From positions 12,548,354-12,612,353 of the forward strand of contig NC_044289.2 in the NCBI RefSeq assembly GCF_004027225.2: 64,000 bases of DNA, given 5' to 3'. Both the position numbers and the translations under genes were made by a program. Source of the DNA: Strigops habroptila (taxonomy: Eukaryota; Chordata; Aves; Psittaciformes; Psittacidae). Positions 1 to 46,691 of this stretch are shown here, piece by piece (within the stretch, counting starts at the first letter, position 1; every line of letters begins with the position of its first letter). The notes under the pieces were generated by a model, which worked only from the letters and a program-made list of their open reading frames with translations, did no database searches and had not been told where the DNA came from.

Positions 1-290
1 GAAACTCCGTGGCACACACAGAGCAGTTGAATCACAGCCCCACGTCTGCAACCAAATTAAAACCCCTTTGTCACACAACTGTGAAAGGGGTCACACTGTA
101 CCCATCCCATGTGCTGCCCAGCTGCTGATCCATGCTCAAAGTTCTCACACCAGCCATCTGCAGTATTTTCCTGAATCTAAGTCTATGCACTTAAAGAAAA
201 GGTCTGATTTTCAGTGGAGCTCAGCATCCCGCCTGTCAGAGGTCAGTGCAGTCTCCCTCTCGGCTCCCTGTGTGCTGTGCCTCCCTTTAC

Positions 291-36367
<36,077 letters not shown>

Positions 36368-36700
36368 GTCCCGCTCAGCCGCGCCGCCCGCTCTGCCCGC
36401 GAGCGGGGCAGGATGTGAAACCCGATCCCGGCCCCGCCCGGGGGGCGGTGCGGCCCGGCCCGGCCCGGCCCGGCCGCCGGGACCCCCGGCCGCTCCCCGG
36501 GTCCCTCTGCTGGGGGCCGCCGCGCCCAGCGGGGCCGGGCCGGCAGGGGCGGGGCGGGCAGCGGAGCCGGCGGCAGCGGCGGGGCCCGTGGGCCGAGGGC
36601 AGCCCCTGGCGGCGGCGGCGGCGGCGGCTCCGGGGCCCTCCTGAGCCCCTTGGTGCTGAGGAGCCCCGGCGCGAGGGTCACGGCAGCCCCAGTAAATACA

Positions 36701-39700
36701 TCGATAAATCGTTCGTCCCCCTGATGGGTGTCCCCGACGCGGTGCCCGGAGCTGGCAGGGAGCGTCCAGACGAGCACTGGGCTTGAACGGCTCCGCTCGC
36801 CCTGTGTTATTCCTGACACCTCTAAGAGCAGGAATGGAAAGAGGGACATGAACCAGCCTGGAGCATCGACAGGGGAAAATGTCTTGGTCTAGACTGGGTG
36901 CCGGGCTGCCCCTGTGAGGTGACACGGTGAGATGGAGAGCCTTGGATCAGCCCATGGTGTATGGCTGCGACATGTCTGGATTTGCCCAGACATGTCCTCT
37001 ATTGTGTCCCAGCAACTTTGTCTGGAAAGATTTTGCGGACTTTCTGTGTTTATCTGTGTGCTGAGCACGTAGTAATCTGGCCAAGGCTGTGCTGGAAGAC
37101 CAGGTGTGTCTCCCATGCAGGCACCATCGACCATCAGAGCACAAACAGTTCAGAGGCCTCTGGAGAAAGCAGAGCTCTGCTCCTTGACCAGCATGAGCTG
37201 TCTGAACAAACAAGCTGTGCTGTAAAGGTCAGTCCTGCTGGCTCAGCTTCTGTCAGCCACCAGTTTGGAGTGTGTCACTTGGCACGGTGGCTCAGGAGAG
37301 CCCCACTTATCGCACTGAGTGCTGCAGTGTGGCACTGCTCCCAGCGAATATCATATGGGGTCCTGTTACTGCAGAACAGGAACAACCCCCTGTGGGGGCA
37401 AATCCTGCCTGGGTATCTCAGACCCCTCTAACTGGGGATGCAAGATATGGCAGATTCTCGGTGGATTTTGCCACTAACAGAGGGATTTGGGGTGCATATC
37501 AAACCACGCAGCAAATTTCTGCTACAGTCAGAAATGAGTCTGTTCAGCTTATTCATTGCCCCAGGCAAGCCAGGGGATGGGGTTCCTGCACGGAGCGATA
37601 ACACGCTTGCTGTGCTCTCTCGCAGACGGTGTTTTGGCACTACTGGAGAACTTCAGAGTAACTTAATCTGAAGACATTCGCATGGAAGTCCCACTGCACT
37701 TTTAAATAACAAATAGAGAGACAGTGAGATCATGGCCGCACAGCTGCCTTGTGCTGACCAGGGGGTCCATGCAGCGGGGCCCCCGCGGGGGCTGCAGAGC
37801 TGCTGGAAATGCCCGTGGTGCTGCAGCAGAAATGAGTTTTGCAGGGATGCAAAGCCCAGGGACTAGTGGGGAAGGAAAGGAAGAGTTAAACCAGCTCTGC
37901 ACTGGAAACAAAAGTTTGCTGGTGTAGCTCTAACGTGGTTAAATTGGCAGCTTTCCTTGCGGGGATGCAGATCTCACTAGCCTTTGCCAATAACAGCTAT
38001 ACCTGTCCTCTGAGGGAAACAGCGATGCTGGGAAAATGCTTACAGCAGCCTGACAGTCTGTTCATGGGCTCTCATAGATACAGACTTGGTTTAAAAAAAC
38101 TTTAACAGCCTGATTGGCATCTCTGTGCCAGCAAGAGCCTTGGGACAGGCTGAAAATAGAAGCTGGGGAGATGGGAGGTTGCAAAAGCCTCAGCTTCAGG
38201 GGACCCCAGAATGAGTGACCAATATGGTACACGGGAAGTTGGCTGCAGGAGGGACCAGACAAGCGTTCAGGTTTTCTGCAATGTTCTCTTTTTATTTTGC
38301 ATATTTTGGGTTTTGATGATAATATGTAGGCTGTTTTCAACCTACACATCCAGTAAGCTTGCTGGAGACTCTGTAACTTCATTGCTTAGTGGCTGCAGCT
38401 AAAACCTGGGATGTGATTGTGCGCATAGCGTGCCAAGAGATCCCCTCTCTCTTCAGGCCATGGCAGGTGAGCTGGAAGCACTTAAGGACACACTGAAATG
38501 ACAGCTCAGATCAGTCCTACTCAGCAGCCCTGTGTGGTCTTGCACAGTCATGCAGCAGGAGGGCATCAAAATGAAGAGCAAGGAAACCACTATGAAGGCA
38601 GAACCTCCCCACCAGAGGATGGTCACATACCCACTAGCACCAAGGACACCCTTTGGGAGCAGAGATCCCCACTGCCAGAAGAGGAAAGCTGTGTGAAAGG
38701 GGGTTCAGCTACCAGGCACGATAGATGGTTGTGAGATTGTGACTTGCACACAGGTAGAAAGCTTCCAGACCAGAGTCCACCTCTTCAGGAGAGCCAGGGA
38801 GCGCTGGTGAACATGAGCTGTGTCGACATCAGTGACTCAGGGAGGGGGAGAGAAATCCTTGAGAGGAAAAAGTCGAGCAGCTAAGGGAAAAGCTGCTTTT
38901 GTGGGATCTCTGCAGTGACTTTTCCGGAGGCTTTCACAGCCTGAGCAGTCATGGACTGGGAAAAACTTCTACCTGGTACAGTAACACAAGGAGGTCCTCC
39001 TCCAGAGGGACAGATGGGTCACCCTGTGACATGTACATGGGAGATGAAGCCCACCAATTGTGATGCCTGCCATCAGAACACCAAATATAGCAATGATAGG
39101 AGGTGAATATGATGATAAAGATAGGAGGTGAATATGAAATGTCTGAAAAGTCTTTGAGAGCGTGGCAAAGACATTGCAGTGCCTCTGAGAACAGGGGGTC
39201 ATAAACCCTGGCTCTTTTGCTAATAACAAAACCACACTGCCTACAAGAAGAAACAGCCTTCATGAATTGTGAGGCTGTGAACACTAGATCACTGTGATAT
39301 GAATTAAGAGATGTATGTTCAATGTTTCCAGGCCAAAGTATCCCCCCGCTGCCTGTTCTTGGCTGAAGGATATTTCCTACAACTGTCACTGAAGAACTGC
39401 AGAAGGAGCCAGCTCCCTGAGATCATGCTCAAATCTTTTCTTCAGATGTTGCTCCCAGGTGGAAGAAACTGTATCTGGAGTCATACACCCACCCTGCTTT
39501 CATGAAGCTGCTCAGCTGGTGGACATCCGTGCCTGTGCACACACTCCACATCAGGAAATGGCAGGTGGAGGACTTTGCATGAGGGGTGTTCCTCATCTGT
39601 GGAAGAACTGGTGATGCTAAAGGTAAGGAAAGCTCAATATTGCACTGCTGCTGCCTGGCGTATAGGGCTGGGGACGTGGGGCAATGCCCAGATAGATGTG

Positions 39701-42700
39701 CTACAACTCTGAGCACAGCCTCACGGTGTTTCCATACACAGCAAGCACGGATTAACAGCTCCAGTCAGGAGTGCACAAACTCTGTGTTGAGGAGAGACTG
39801 GTGATACTGGGAGTAGACACCTAAAATGCTTGGCAAGGTTTGGGTGACTGAGCTTACAGCCAGCACTGACCCGGTGAAGCTGCAACCTTGGATTTGCCTT
39901 CCAGGGCACCAGTGATGGTGGGAGGATGAAGGAGCCAATAATATCAGAAAACATTCTGCCCTGTGAAAGCCATATTTTGAATAGGTCAAACTACTACTGA
40001 GCTACTACTGTGAGTGCCTACATGTAGGCGAGATTTCTCACAATGGGCAGCTCTTTGTTGCAACAGGAACCAGATAAAGTGCTAGGTTGACCAGGAGGTA
40101 CAGTTCACCCACATGAGTGATGGGATCTCTGTCTTTGGAGATTTTCAAGGTGTGGCAATGCAAAGCCATGGTTGACCTTGTATAGTGTTGGTGATGGTCT
40201 CCCTTCAAGCAAGAGTTTGGGCTAAAACACTCCAAAGGTCCCTTCCCGTTAACACATCTATAATTCAGTGTCATGTAATTCAATGTTAAGGGGCTTGAGG
40301 TTCAAGCTGGGCAGGCTGATGTGGTGAATTCTCCATTGTTTCAAAGCACAGACATCTGGTATCAAATGTCTCAAATACATTATTGAACAAGACTGAGCTG
40401 ACCTGGATGCTGGCTGAGGTTCTCTGGATTGTGCGCTGTGAGAATCCTCTCTGACAAATGGTCTTAACATGTAAGAGGCAAAGAAAAAACACCCCTGTTC
40501 TTCATTAACCCTGTCTGTGTTTTGAAGCTGACTGGAGATATCGAATAGCTCAGGATGGTCCTTTGGAAAGAGCTAGTTGGAGATATTTGGCCATTAGTAA
40601 CAATACGTGTTTGTAAGCAGCAATCAGCAGGGGCTTTTATGGTGGGCATGATGTAAAAGTATATAACGAGCCAGGTGTTCTGCAAAGGGGCTTTTTAAAA
40701 TCATCCTGTCCCAGTTCTTTCCCTCTTACCTTCCTTAGCTCCCTTGCAAAGGAAGCAGTCGCGCTATCGCATTACCAATTGGCAATGGCAGCAGCTGGCT
40801 GTAACCCAACCTTAGCAGCATGGGACGCGGAAACAGATGGAGCAGCAAATGCTCTTTGTTTCCTCTCCTGCTTTCTAAAACAGATTGTGACTAAAAACAT
40901 ACAGGAGAGGTTTCTGCCATCTTCCCTGCTACTGTGGCTCCCTGCTGCTTGCAGAGCTACAGGGTGAGCTCTAGCAGAGCTCTCCACAGCAAAGGAGAAC
41001 TCTGCCTTTTTAGAGAGGAGCTGTAAAGAGGAAAAGGGCATCAGATACAACGATTACAAGCCCTGAGAAGGGAAGAAGGATGCAGTGGGTGAGATGGCTG
41101 AACTGAGCTGAGGGCTGCCCATGCATCATGTCTTACTCCTCCTGCTGCTCCAACTCTTGGTTCTGGTGTTCATCTGAGCCTGGGTGAATCATGCCAGCTC
41201 ACTAAACTAGCACAAACCAGAAGTGAGTGGTGTTTTGCCAGGCTGGTAACCTGAACTGGCCCAGCGGATGATCAGGCCAGCACTGGGACAAGGATGAGGA
41301 GCAGAGGCACAAACTAGAACGGGCCAGGAGGAGGGAGGAATGGGGGAGGAAGGTGTAGGTGGCAATGTCCCTTGTGAACCAGGAGGTCAACTATACTGTC
41401 CTGGGTAGTCCTTGTCCCAAAGCTAGGCAGAGATAGGAAGGGAAGTCCATGCTCCCAGGTCACTTTCAGTGAGCCAAGCTCTGAGGCTGATGGCAGCGAA
41501 CGTCAGGAAAACGTCCACAGCAGAGCTTTGTCTGCCTTCCTTCAAAATTCCCACAAACTCCCCAAAATAAGGTGCATATGTCCCTGCCACCACATCAGTT
41601 ACAGATTCCCAAGGGGCTTTTACACCCATTTGTGTCTGGTAAGAGCTCTGCAGCTTTCAGCCTAGTCCTCTAAGGATTTACTGATGGATCCAAACACATG
41701 AGCTGGGCAATGGTGTTCACTCTCCCCTGCAGAAGACGTTATACACTGGAAAACATGACACTGTGTCCACATGGGTTGGGTACACCAAGTCCCACCAGCC
41801 TCGGTGGGGACAGCTGCCCAGAGCAGAGGTATGAGGACAATGCCAATGACACTGAGCTGACACCACAATGTGCACCCAGACAGCGACGTGAGCGGTGGTG
41901 ACAGAGCTGTCCCACCTCGCTGTCACTCCCTGCTCCTCTCCCTCTGGGCTGCATGAGCTGCCTGACCCGTCTGGCTTTGCCGTGGCTGATGTTTGTGCCA
42001 GACAGTGTAATATTGTTGTAGGTCCTTGCCAAGAACTGAGTTTATTTCTTAGCCACAGACAGAACCTGTAATTCCTCAAGCTAATCCTGCAGTCTGATGG
42101 GGTTTCTTCTTACAAGCCTTTACAAATTAATTGAATCCCCATTTCTGTGAGAAACCTGGAAGGAAAGTCCCACAGTCAGGACTCCAGAGTTAAAGGCAGA
42201 TGGGGATTTGCAAGGTCACCTTTGCCATTTCTCACCAGTGCAGAGGCTCTTCTGGGGGTATTTCTTGCTGGCCTTGTTGGATCCTGGGGCAATCATTCAG
42301 ACGTCTACCTTAGATCCTGCCGGGGTGTTTTGCATTATAACCTGCCTAAGTTTTCTCAGCTTCATCCCATTATTCCTGTTCTTCTTAACTATTATTAAAA
42401 AAAAAAAAAAGCTCCATTTTGTTGTTAATAGGTGTCCCCAACTGAAATTCGTGCAGGTTGTTATTTCTTAGTGTGTCCTTTCAGGGAAATGATACAGATT
42501 TGTTTTGTTAAAACCTAAACTTAATCCCTTTTACCCTCAGGTAGCGTTTTGTGCTCTGCCTGCACACTGCCTGCTTACTGATACATACTGATAACAAAAA
42601 GTCCTATAATGAGCACAAGAAGTGGTTTATTAGTCTTTATCTTTTATGCTTTCTTAGACAGTCAAGGGTTTGAGGCCCAGCCATGCTCCTGCTGAACTCA

Positions 42701-43195
42701 GTGGGAACAGCAGCAAGTTTTTTGCTCTACCACGTAACCACAGGGAGAAGTGAAGTTTCTGAACCTGTGGTTGCTGACATTGCAGTGCCAAACATCCTCG
42801 TTTGCATCTGCTGCACCAACTTTGTCAGGAGAGCCTGGTTCCTCTCAGCATCCAGGTATTCAGCTTTAGGCAAACCACTTTGAAAGCAGTTCTTTGCTAG
42901 TTCTTTAAACATCTTGGATATCTACTAAGCAGAACAACTCAACGAACAGGTTCTTGTATTTTAATTTGAGTGCTGACAGCCTGAACACACGCATCTCCAT
43001 CCAAGTACCTCCGTGGCAACCCTTTGTACTAGTAGAGAAACTGGGTAATGGCCATGAACATGCTGGACTTTTAGGCTGGGCTTGATTTGTTCATCCTCCT
43101 GTTTCTCGTTTCTTTCTTCAGTTCCACCAACCTCCAGCCCCCATCTTTTAACTAAGAGAATTTTAATGACTGATTGAAGAATGACTCTAAATTTG
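36701..43195. other. Intergenic region between the two head-to-head promoters (left part)
   Basis: About 6.5 kb with no recognised gene. The only clear element is an old CR1 fragment near 40085-40275; there is also a 14-base A run at about 42396-42409. A 146-codon open frame at 38949-39389 (minus) shows no recognisable domain. Confidence 0.6.
40085..40275 (+). mobile_element. CR1 LINE 3' fragment, old
   Basis: Ordered but diverged CR1 3' blocks: ggttgaccaggaggtacag, ctttggagattttcaaggtg, caagcaagagtttgggct, aaaggtcccttcccgttaac and a degraded terminal repeat (ctataattcagtg). About 190 bases remain. Confidence 0.65.
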
Positions 43196-43609
43196 GTGCA
43201 GGCAGTGCAGGCAGTGCGGGCAGGATGGACAGTGCAGGCAGCACAGGCAGGATGGACAGTGCAAGCGGTGCAGGAAGGATGGGCAGTGCTGGCAGGATGG
43301 GCAGTACAGGCAGTGTGGGTAGTGCGGGCAGGATGGGCAGTGCGGGCAGGACAGGCAGTGCGGGCAGGTTGGCCAGTGCAGGCAGCGCGGGCAGCGCGGG
43401 CAGCGCGGGCAGGACGGGCAGTGCGGGCAGTTTGGGCAGTGCGGGCAGTTTGGGCAGTGCGGGCAGCGCGGGCAGGACGGGCAGTGCGGGCAGTGTGGGC
43501 AGCGCGGGCAGGACGAGCAGTGCGGGCAGGATGGACAGTGCAGGCAGTGTGGGCAGCGCGGGCAGGACGGACAGTGCGGGCAGCGCGGGCAGGACGGGCA
43601 GCGCAGGCA
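43196..43609 (+). repeat. 9-bp minisatellite, about 46 units, G-rich
   Basis: Tandem 9-mers of the type gtgcgggca, with variants ggatgggca, ggacgggca, gtgtgggca, gcgcgggca and gttttgggca-like forms. 43196-43609 is 414 bases, exactly 46 units of 9, so indels are few or absent. Because 9 is a multiple of 3 and units rarely contain stops, long open frames appear in several frames on both strands (Gly-Ser-Ala-Gly repeats on plus, Leu-Pro-Ala repeats on minus). These are a consequence of the repeat and not evidence for a protein. A GGG every 9 bases on the plus strand gives potential to form G-quadruplexes. Confidence 0.93.
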
Positions 43610-43690
43610 GGCGGCAGGCGGGGCCAGCAGGCGGCGCAGGCAGGTGGCGGCGCAGGCAGGAGGCGTTGCGGCAGGGAGCACAAGCGTGCG
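43610..43690. repeat. Degenerate GCAGGCGG-rich tail of the minisatellite
   Basis: Irregular gcaggcggc/gcaggcagg units that break the 9-bp period and lead up to the tRNA gene. Probably decayed or rearranged repeat. Confidence 0.7.
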
Positions 43691-43691
43691 G

Positions 43692-43763
43692 TCCCACATG
43701 GTCTAGCGGTTAGGATTCCTGGTTTTCACCCAGGCGGCCCGGGTTCGACTCCCGGTGTGGGAA
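43692..43763 (+). tRNA. tRNA-Glu (anticodon TTC)
   Basis: A 72-base gene. Acceptor stem TCCCACA pairs with TGTGGGA (43756-43762), discriminator A at 43763. Anticodon arm CCTGG / loop TTTTCAC / CCAGG gives anticodon TTC, reading GAA/GAG. A box tggtctagcgg at 43699-43709 and B box ggttcgactcc at 43742-43752 match the Pol III consensus. No intron, and CCA is not encoded, as usual in eukaryotes. It looks intact and functional. It lies at the end of the G-rich minisatellite, alone between two Pol II promoters. Confidence 0.97.
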
Positions 43764-43776
43764 AGCCCCCTCTGCC

Positions 43777-43780
43777 TTTT
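43777..43780 (+). terminator. Pol III terminator (TTTT) of the tRNA-Glu gene
   Basis: First T4 run after the tRNA 3' end, 13 bases downstream (gcctttt), as expected for a Pol III transcription unit. Confidence 0.8.
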
Positions 43781-45305
43781 AATCCTTCTCTCGTCTTTGT
43801 TGTGAGGGAGGATTAATTATTTTTCATTTGTTAATTCTGCGAGATCCCTCCTTATTTCTTTCTAATCTTTAGACAACTAATTTTTTTCTAAATGTCCCAA
43901 ACTCAATTAAGTTGACCAATCCATCTTGGAAAGACTTAAAAACTCTGTGCAAGAGCTTCAGGATCTTTTTAGGATTTTAAGATTTCAGCAACTTTGTTAG
44001 AAATTACATTAAATGTCACAGCAGCCTGAGAGCTTCACAAAACCAGGGGCTGAGTTTGGTTTAAGTATTTCTATATGCAATAGCAAAATAATAATTTCAG
44101 GAGGCAAAGCTTGTTTATAACTTCTCTTTATATTGTTTCAATTTCATAGGACAAAACAGAAAGAACCTAAACCCCCAGCCATCATTGCTTATCTGGTGCT
44201 GACTTCAGCAGGAAACCCACTCAATGTTATCTGTGCTACATTGAACAATTGGCTTAAACTTACTGCTTATTATTACATTTAAATACAAATGAGCCACTTT
44301 GTGGGCTCCCAGGGGAAACAAAGCACTGTTAGTGAGACAAGCAGGTTTTGTTTCACAAAACACTTTCTGAGTTAAACTGTTCAGCTTCAAGGCTCCAGCA
44401 ATCTGCAGGGGCTTGGCCAAGAGCTGCACCTAAATGCTGGGTCACTGGCAAGTTAAGTTATACCTGGGGCGATTGTGGCTAGAAAGCTGTTAGATAGAGG
44501 TGGCCTGCTTGGGGGTGAGGTTTCTGGCAGAAGGGTATAGCCATAATGCTGTTACTCCTAAACTTAATGAATCCTGTCAAGCCCTCAGCCAAGGGGTCAG
44601 ACCACAGACGCTGTTGAATCGTTGCATCAGAAGAACTGATCACAAAGGAACACGAACAGTTTCACGCCCCTGCCCAATCCATCACCTAATCTGCTCTCCA
44701 ACCTAAATGATTCTATGATTCTCAAGTATGATTCTATGATTCTCAAGTATGATTCTATGATTCTCAAGTATGATTCTGTCCCTCTCTCCTACAGTAAATA
44801 ACAAGCTTGAAACAGCAACCCCAGACCATCATCCGTTTTGCCTAAGACACAAGTATTTCACCAGGGTGAGCACACAGGACACTTCCTCCCGTGCGCTCAG
44901 GCTCTGGCATGAGCAGCTCGGGTACTGCCGGACCTGGACAGGGCTCACACCATGTTTGTCACCAGTGCTCAGTTCTTTTCCCCTGCCAAGAGGCAATGGG
45001 TTTCCTCCTCCGGTGCGAGATCCCAATGCGATTCCATCCAAGGCGTCGTGCTCACGCTGCAGACGTTAGCATGAGGGTCAACCAGGATCTCAAGGTGTTA
45101 GTTTTGTTGTACAGCAAACATTCAATGTAACAACACAGGTAGAAATCCGGACACGGACGTTAGCTGTCCTGTCTACACTGGATAAACTCTGTGTACAGTG
45201 GAGCAAGAATGGAAAGAGCCAACACGGCTCTTGGAGCCGACTCTAAACCAGTTGTGGTGACACGGTGCTCAGAAAGGGAACGAAGTGACACCGTATACAG
45301 CAAAT
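43781..45305. other. Intergenic region between tRNA-Glu and the CR1 copy
   Basis: About 1.5 kb. Apart from the 21-bp tandem repeat at 44709-44777 I see no gene, RNA or clear transposon. Confidence 0.6.
44709..44777 (+). repeat. 21-bp tandem repeat, about 3.3 copies
   Basis: Three perfect copies of gattctatgattctcaagta plus t (44709-44729, 44730-44750, 44751-44771) and a partial fourth. Each unit holds ATTCTATGATTCT, the terminal repeat motif of CR1 3' ends, so this may be an expanded CR1 terminus. The sequence just before it (ctctccaacctaaatgattc) also looks like a decayed CR1 end. Confidence 0.9.
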
Positions 45306-45995
45306 AGAATCATAGAATAGTAAGGGTTGGAAAGGACCTTAAGATCATCTAGTTCCAACCCCGCTGCCATGGGCAGGGACACCTCGCACTAAACCATGTG
45401 GCCCAAGGCTCTGTCCAACCTGGCCTTGAACACCGCCAGGGATGGAGCATCCACAACCTCCCTGGGCAACCCATTCCAGTGCTTCACCACCCTCACTGTA
45501 AAGAACTTCCTCCTCATACCTAATTTAAACTTCCCCTGTTTAAGTTTGAAGCCATTACCCCTTGTCCTACCACTACAGCCCCTAAGGAAGAGTCCCTCCC
45601 CAGCATCCTTACAGGCCCCCTTCAGATATGGAAGCTGCTCTGAGGTCTCTATGCAGCTTCTCTTCTCCAGGCTGAACAGCCCCAACTCTCTCAGCCTGGC
45701 TCCATACGGGAGGTGCTCCAGCCCCTGATCATCCTCGTGGCCTCCTCTGGACTCGCTCCAACAGCTCCATGTCCTTTTTATGTTGCGGACACCAGCACTG
45801 CACACAGTGCTGCAAGTGGGGTCTCACGAGAGCAGAGCAGAGGGGCAGGATCACCTCCTTCGACCTGCTGGTCACGCTTCTTTTGATGCAGCCCAGGATA
45901 CGGTTGGTTTCTGGGCTGCGAGCGCACACTGAAGCCGGCTCATGTTAAGCTTCTCATCAACCAACACCCCCAAGTCCTTCTCTGCAGGGCTGCTC
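45306..45995 (-). mobile_element. CR1 LINE, 5'-truncated (end of ORF2 plus 3' UTR)
   Basis: Read on the minus strand, it begins inside the end of the reverse transcriptase ORF (EKDLGVLVDEKLNMS near 45985-45935, later SKEVILPLCSALVRPHLQHC at about 45860-45800), with frameshifts that break the frame, then runs through the CR1 3' UTR and ends with the terminal ATTCTATGATTCT at 45306-45320. About 690 bases. The left edge is sharp; the right edge lies at 45985-46005 where GC-rich promoter sequence starts. Not autonomous. Confidence 0.93.
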
Positions 45996-46209
45996 TGAAT
46001 ACACCCGGCCTGGGCGAGACCCCTGCGCAGGGCAGCGGCTGGGGCACAGCCAACCCCAGCGCCCCGGTGGGCCACCGGGCAGGGACGGGAGGTCCCGGCG
46101 TTGGAACGGGCACGGGCGTTGGGACGGGTCCGACATCGGTGCCAAGCGTTATCTCCCACCCCCCCCCCGGTGACCTTTGACCCTCCTGCCGCCAGCGGGC
46201 CCGCGAAGC

Positions 46210-46362
46210 TCTCGCGAGAGCGCGGAGACTGTGGACGGCCCCGCCTGTGCCAAGTCTCGCGATCATTCACTCCTCCCGCTTCCGGACGCGGCGTCTCGCG
46301 AGAGCCGGCGGGTGCGGGCTTGCGTGCTTTGGACGTTGATCTTGGCCGTGCGTCTCGCGAGA
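46210..46362. promoter_or_regulatory. Cluster of TCTCGCGAGA palindromes
   Basis: Perfect copies at 46210-46219, 46294-46303 and 46353-46362; an imperfect one (tctcgcgatc) at 46255-46264. Spacings are 45, 39 and 59 bases. This palindrome is known as a CpG-island promoter motif, bound by BANP when unmethylated. Confidence 0.9.
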
Positions 46363-46409
46363 GCCCCTGCGCCGGGCGCTGGGCGGCCCCGTGCCGAGCG
46401 CCGAGCTGC

Positions 46410-46691
46410 GAGTAGCGAGTGGCGGCGGGCGCCATTTCGGGGAGCAGTCGCCGGTGCCAGAGCCGGGGCCCAGCCCGGGTCCGGGGACCGCCCGCCACGG
46501 TCGCGCTGCCCCTCGCCGCCTGCCGCTCTCGGGCTAGCCGAGCGGCGCCGTCCATCTCACATTCAGACGCTTGGAGAGGGCTCCTGAGCCCTCGGGCCCA
46601 TCCCCCATCGCTAGCGCAGCCGGCGCCGCAACCGGGAGCCGTCGCCGGACCTCGGGCACCCGAACGAGGACAGCACCCGCCCACGGCGCAG
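46410..46691 (+). other. RBM39: RBM39 exon 1 (non-coding 5' UTR)
   Basis: The right edge is a donor GCAG/GTAGCT (GT at 46692-46693). The left edge is a guess, just after the palindrome cluster and around the gcgccatttcggggagcag motif, which resembles the start of human RBM39 mRNA in my memory. No start codon in it continues into the protein; the coding start is in exon 2. Confidence 0.6.

Noticed and set aside
38949-39389. 146-codon minus frame
   Set aside because: Cys/Tyr/Ser-rich with no recognised domain, no splice-site framing and no retroviral motif that I could identify.
43196-43609. Possible CRISPR array
   Set aside because: Units are contiguous 9-mers without spacers, in a eukaryotic genome.
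42961-43816. Four long frames across the minisatellite (Gly-Ser-Ala, Leu-Pro-Ala and similar repeats)
   Set aside because: Period 9 keeps all frames open; reading frames on both strands are equally long and end at the array edges.
45872-46684. 270-codon minus frame joining CpG-island sequence to the CR1 ORF2 tail
   Set aside because: The last part is the CR1 reverse-transcriptase tail and the first part is GC-rich promoter antisense; a chance fusion.
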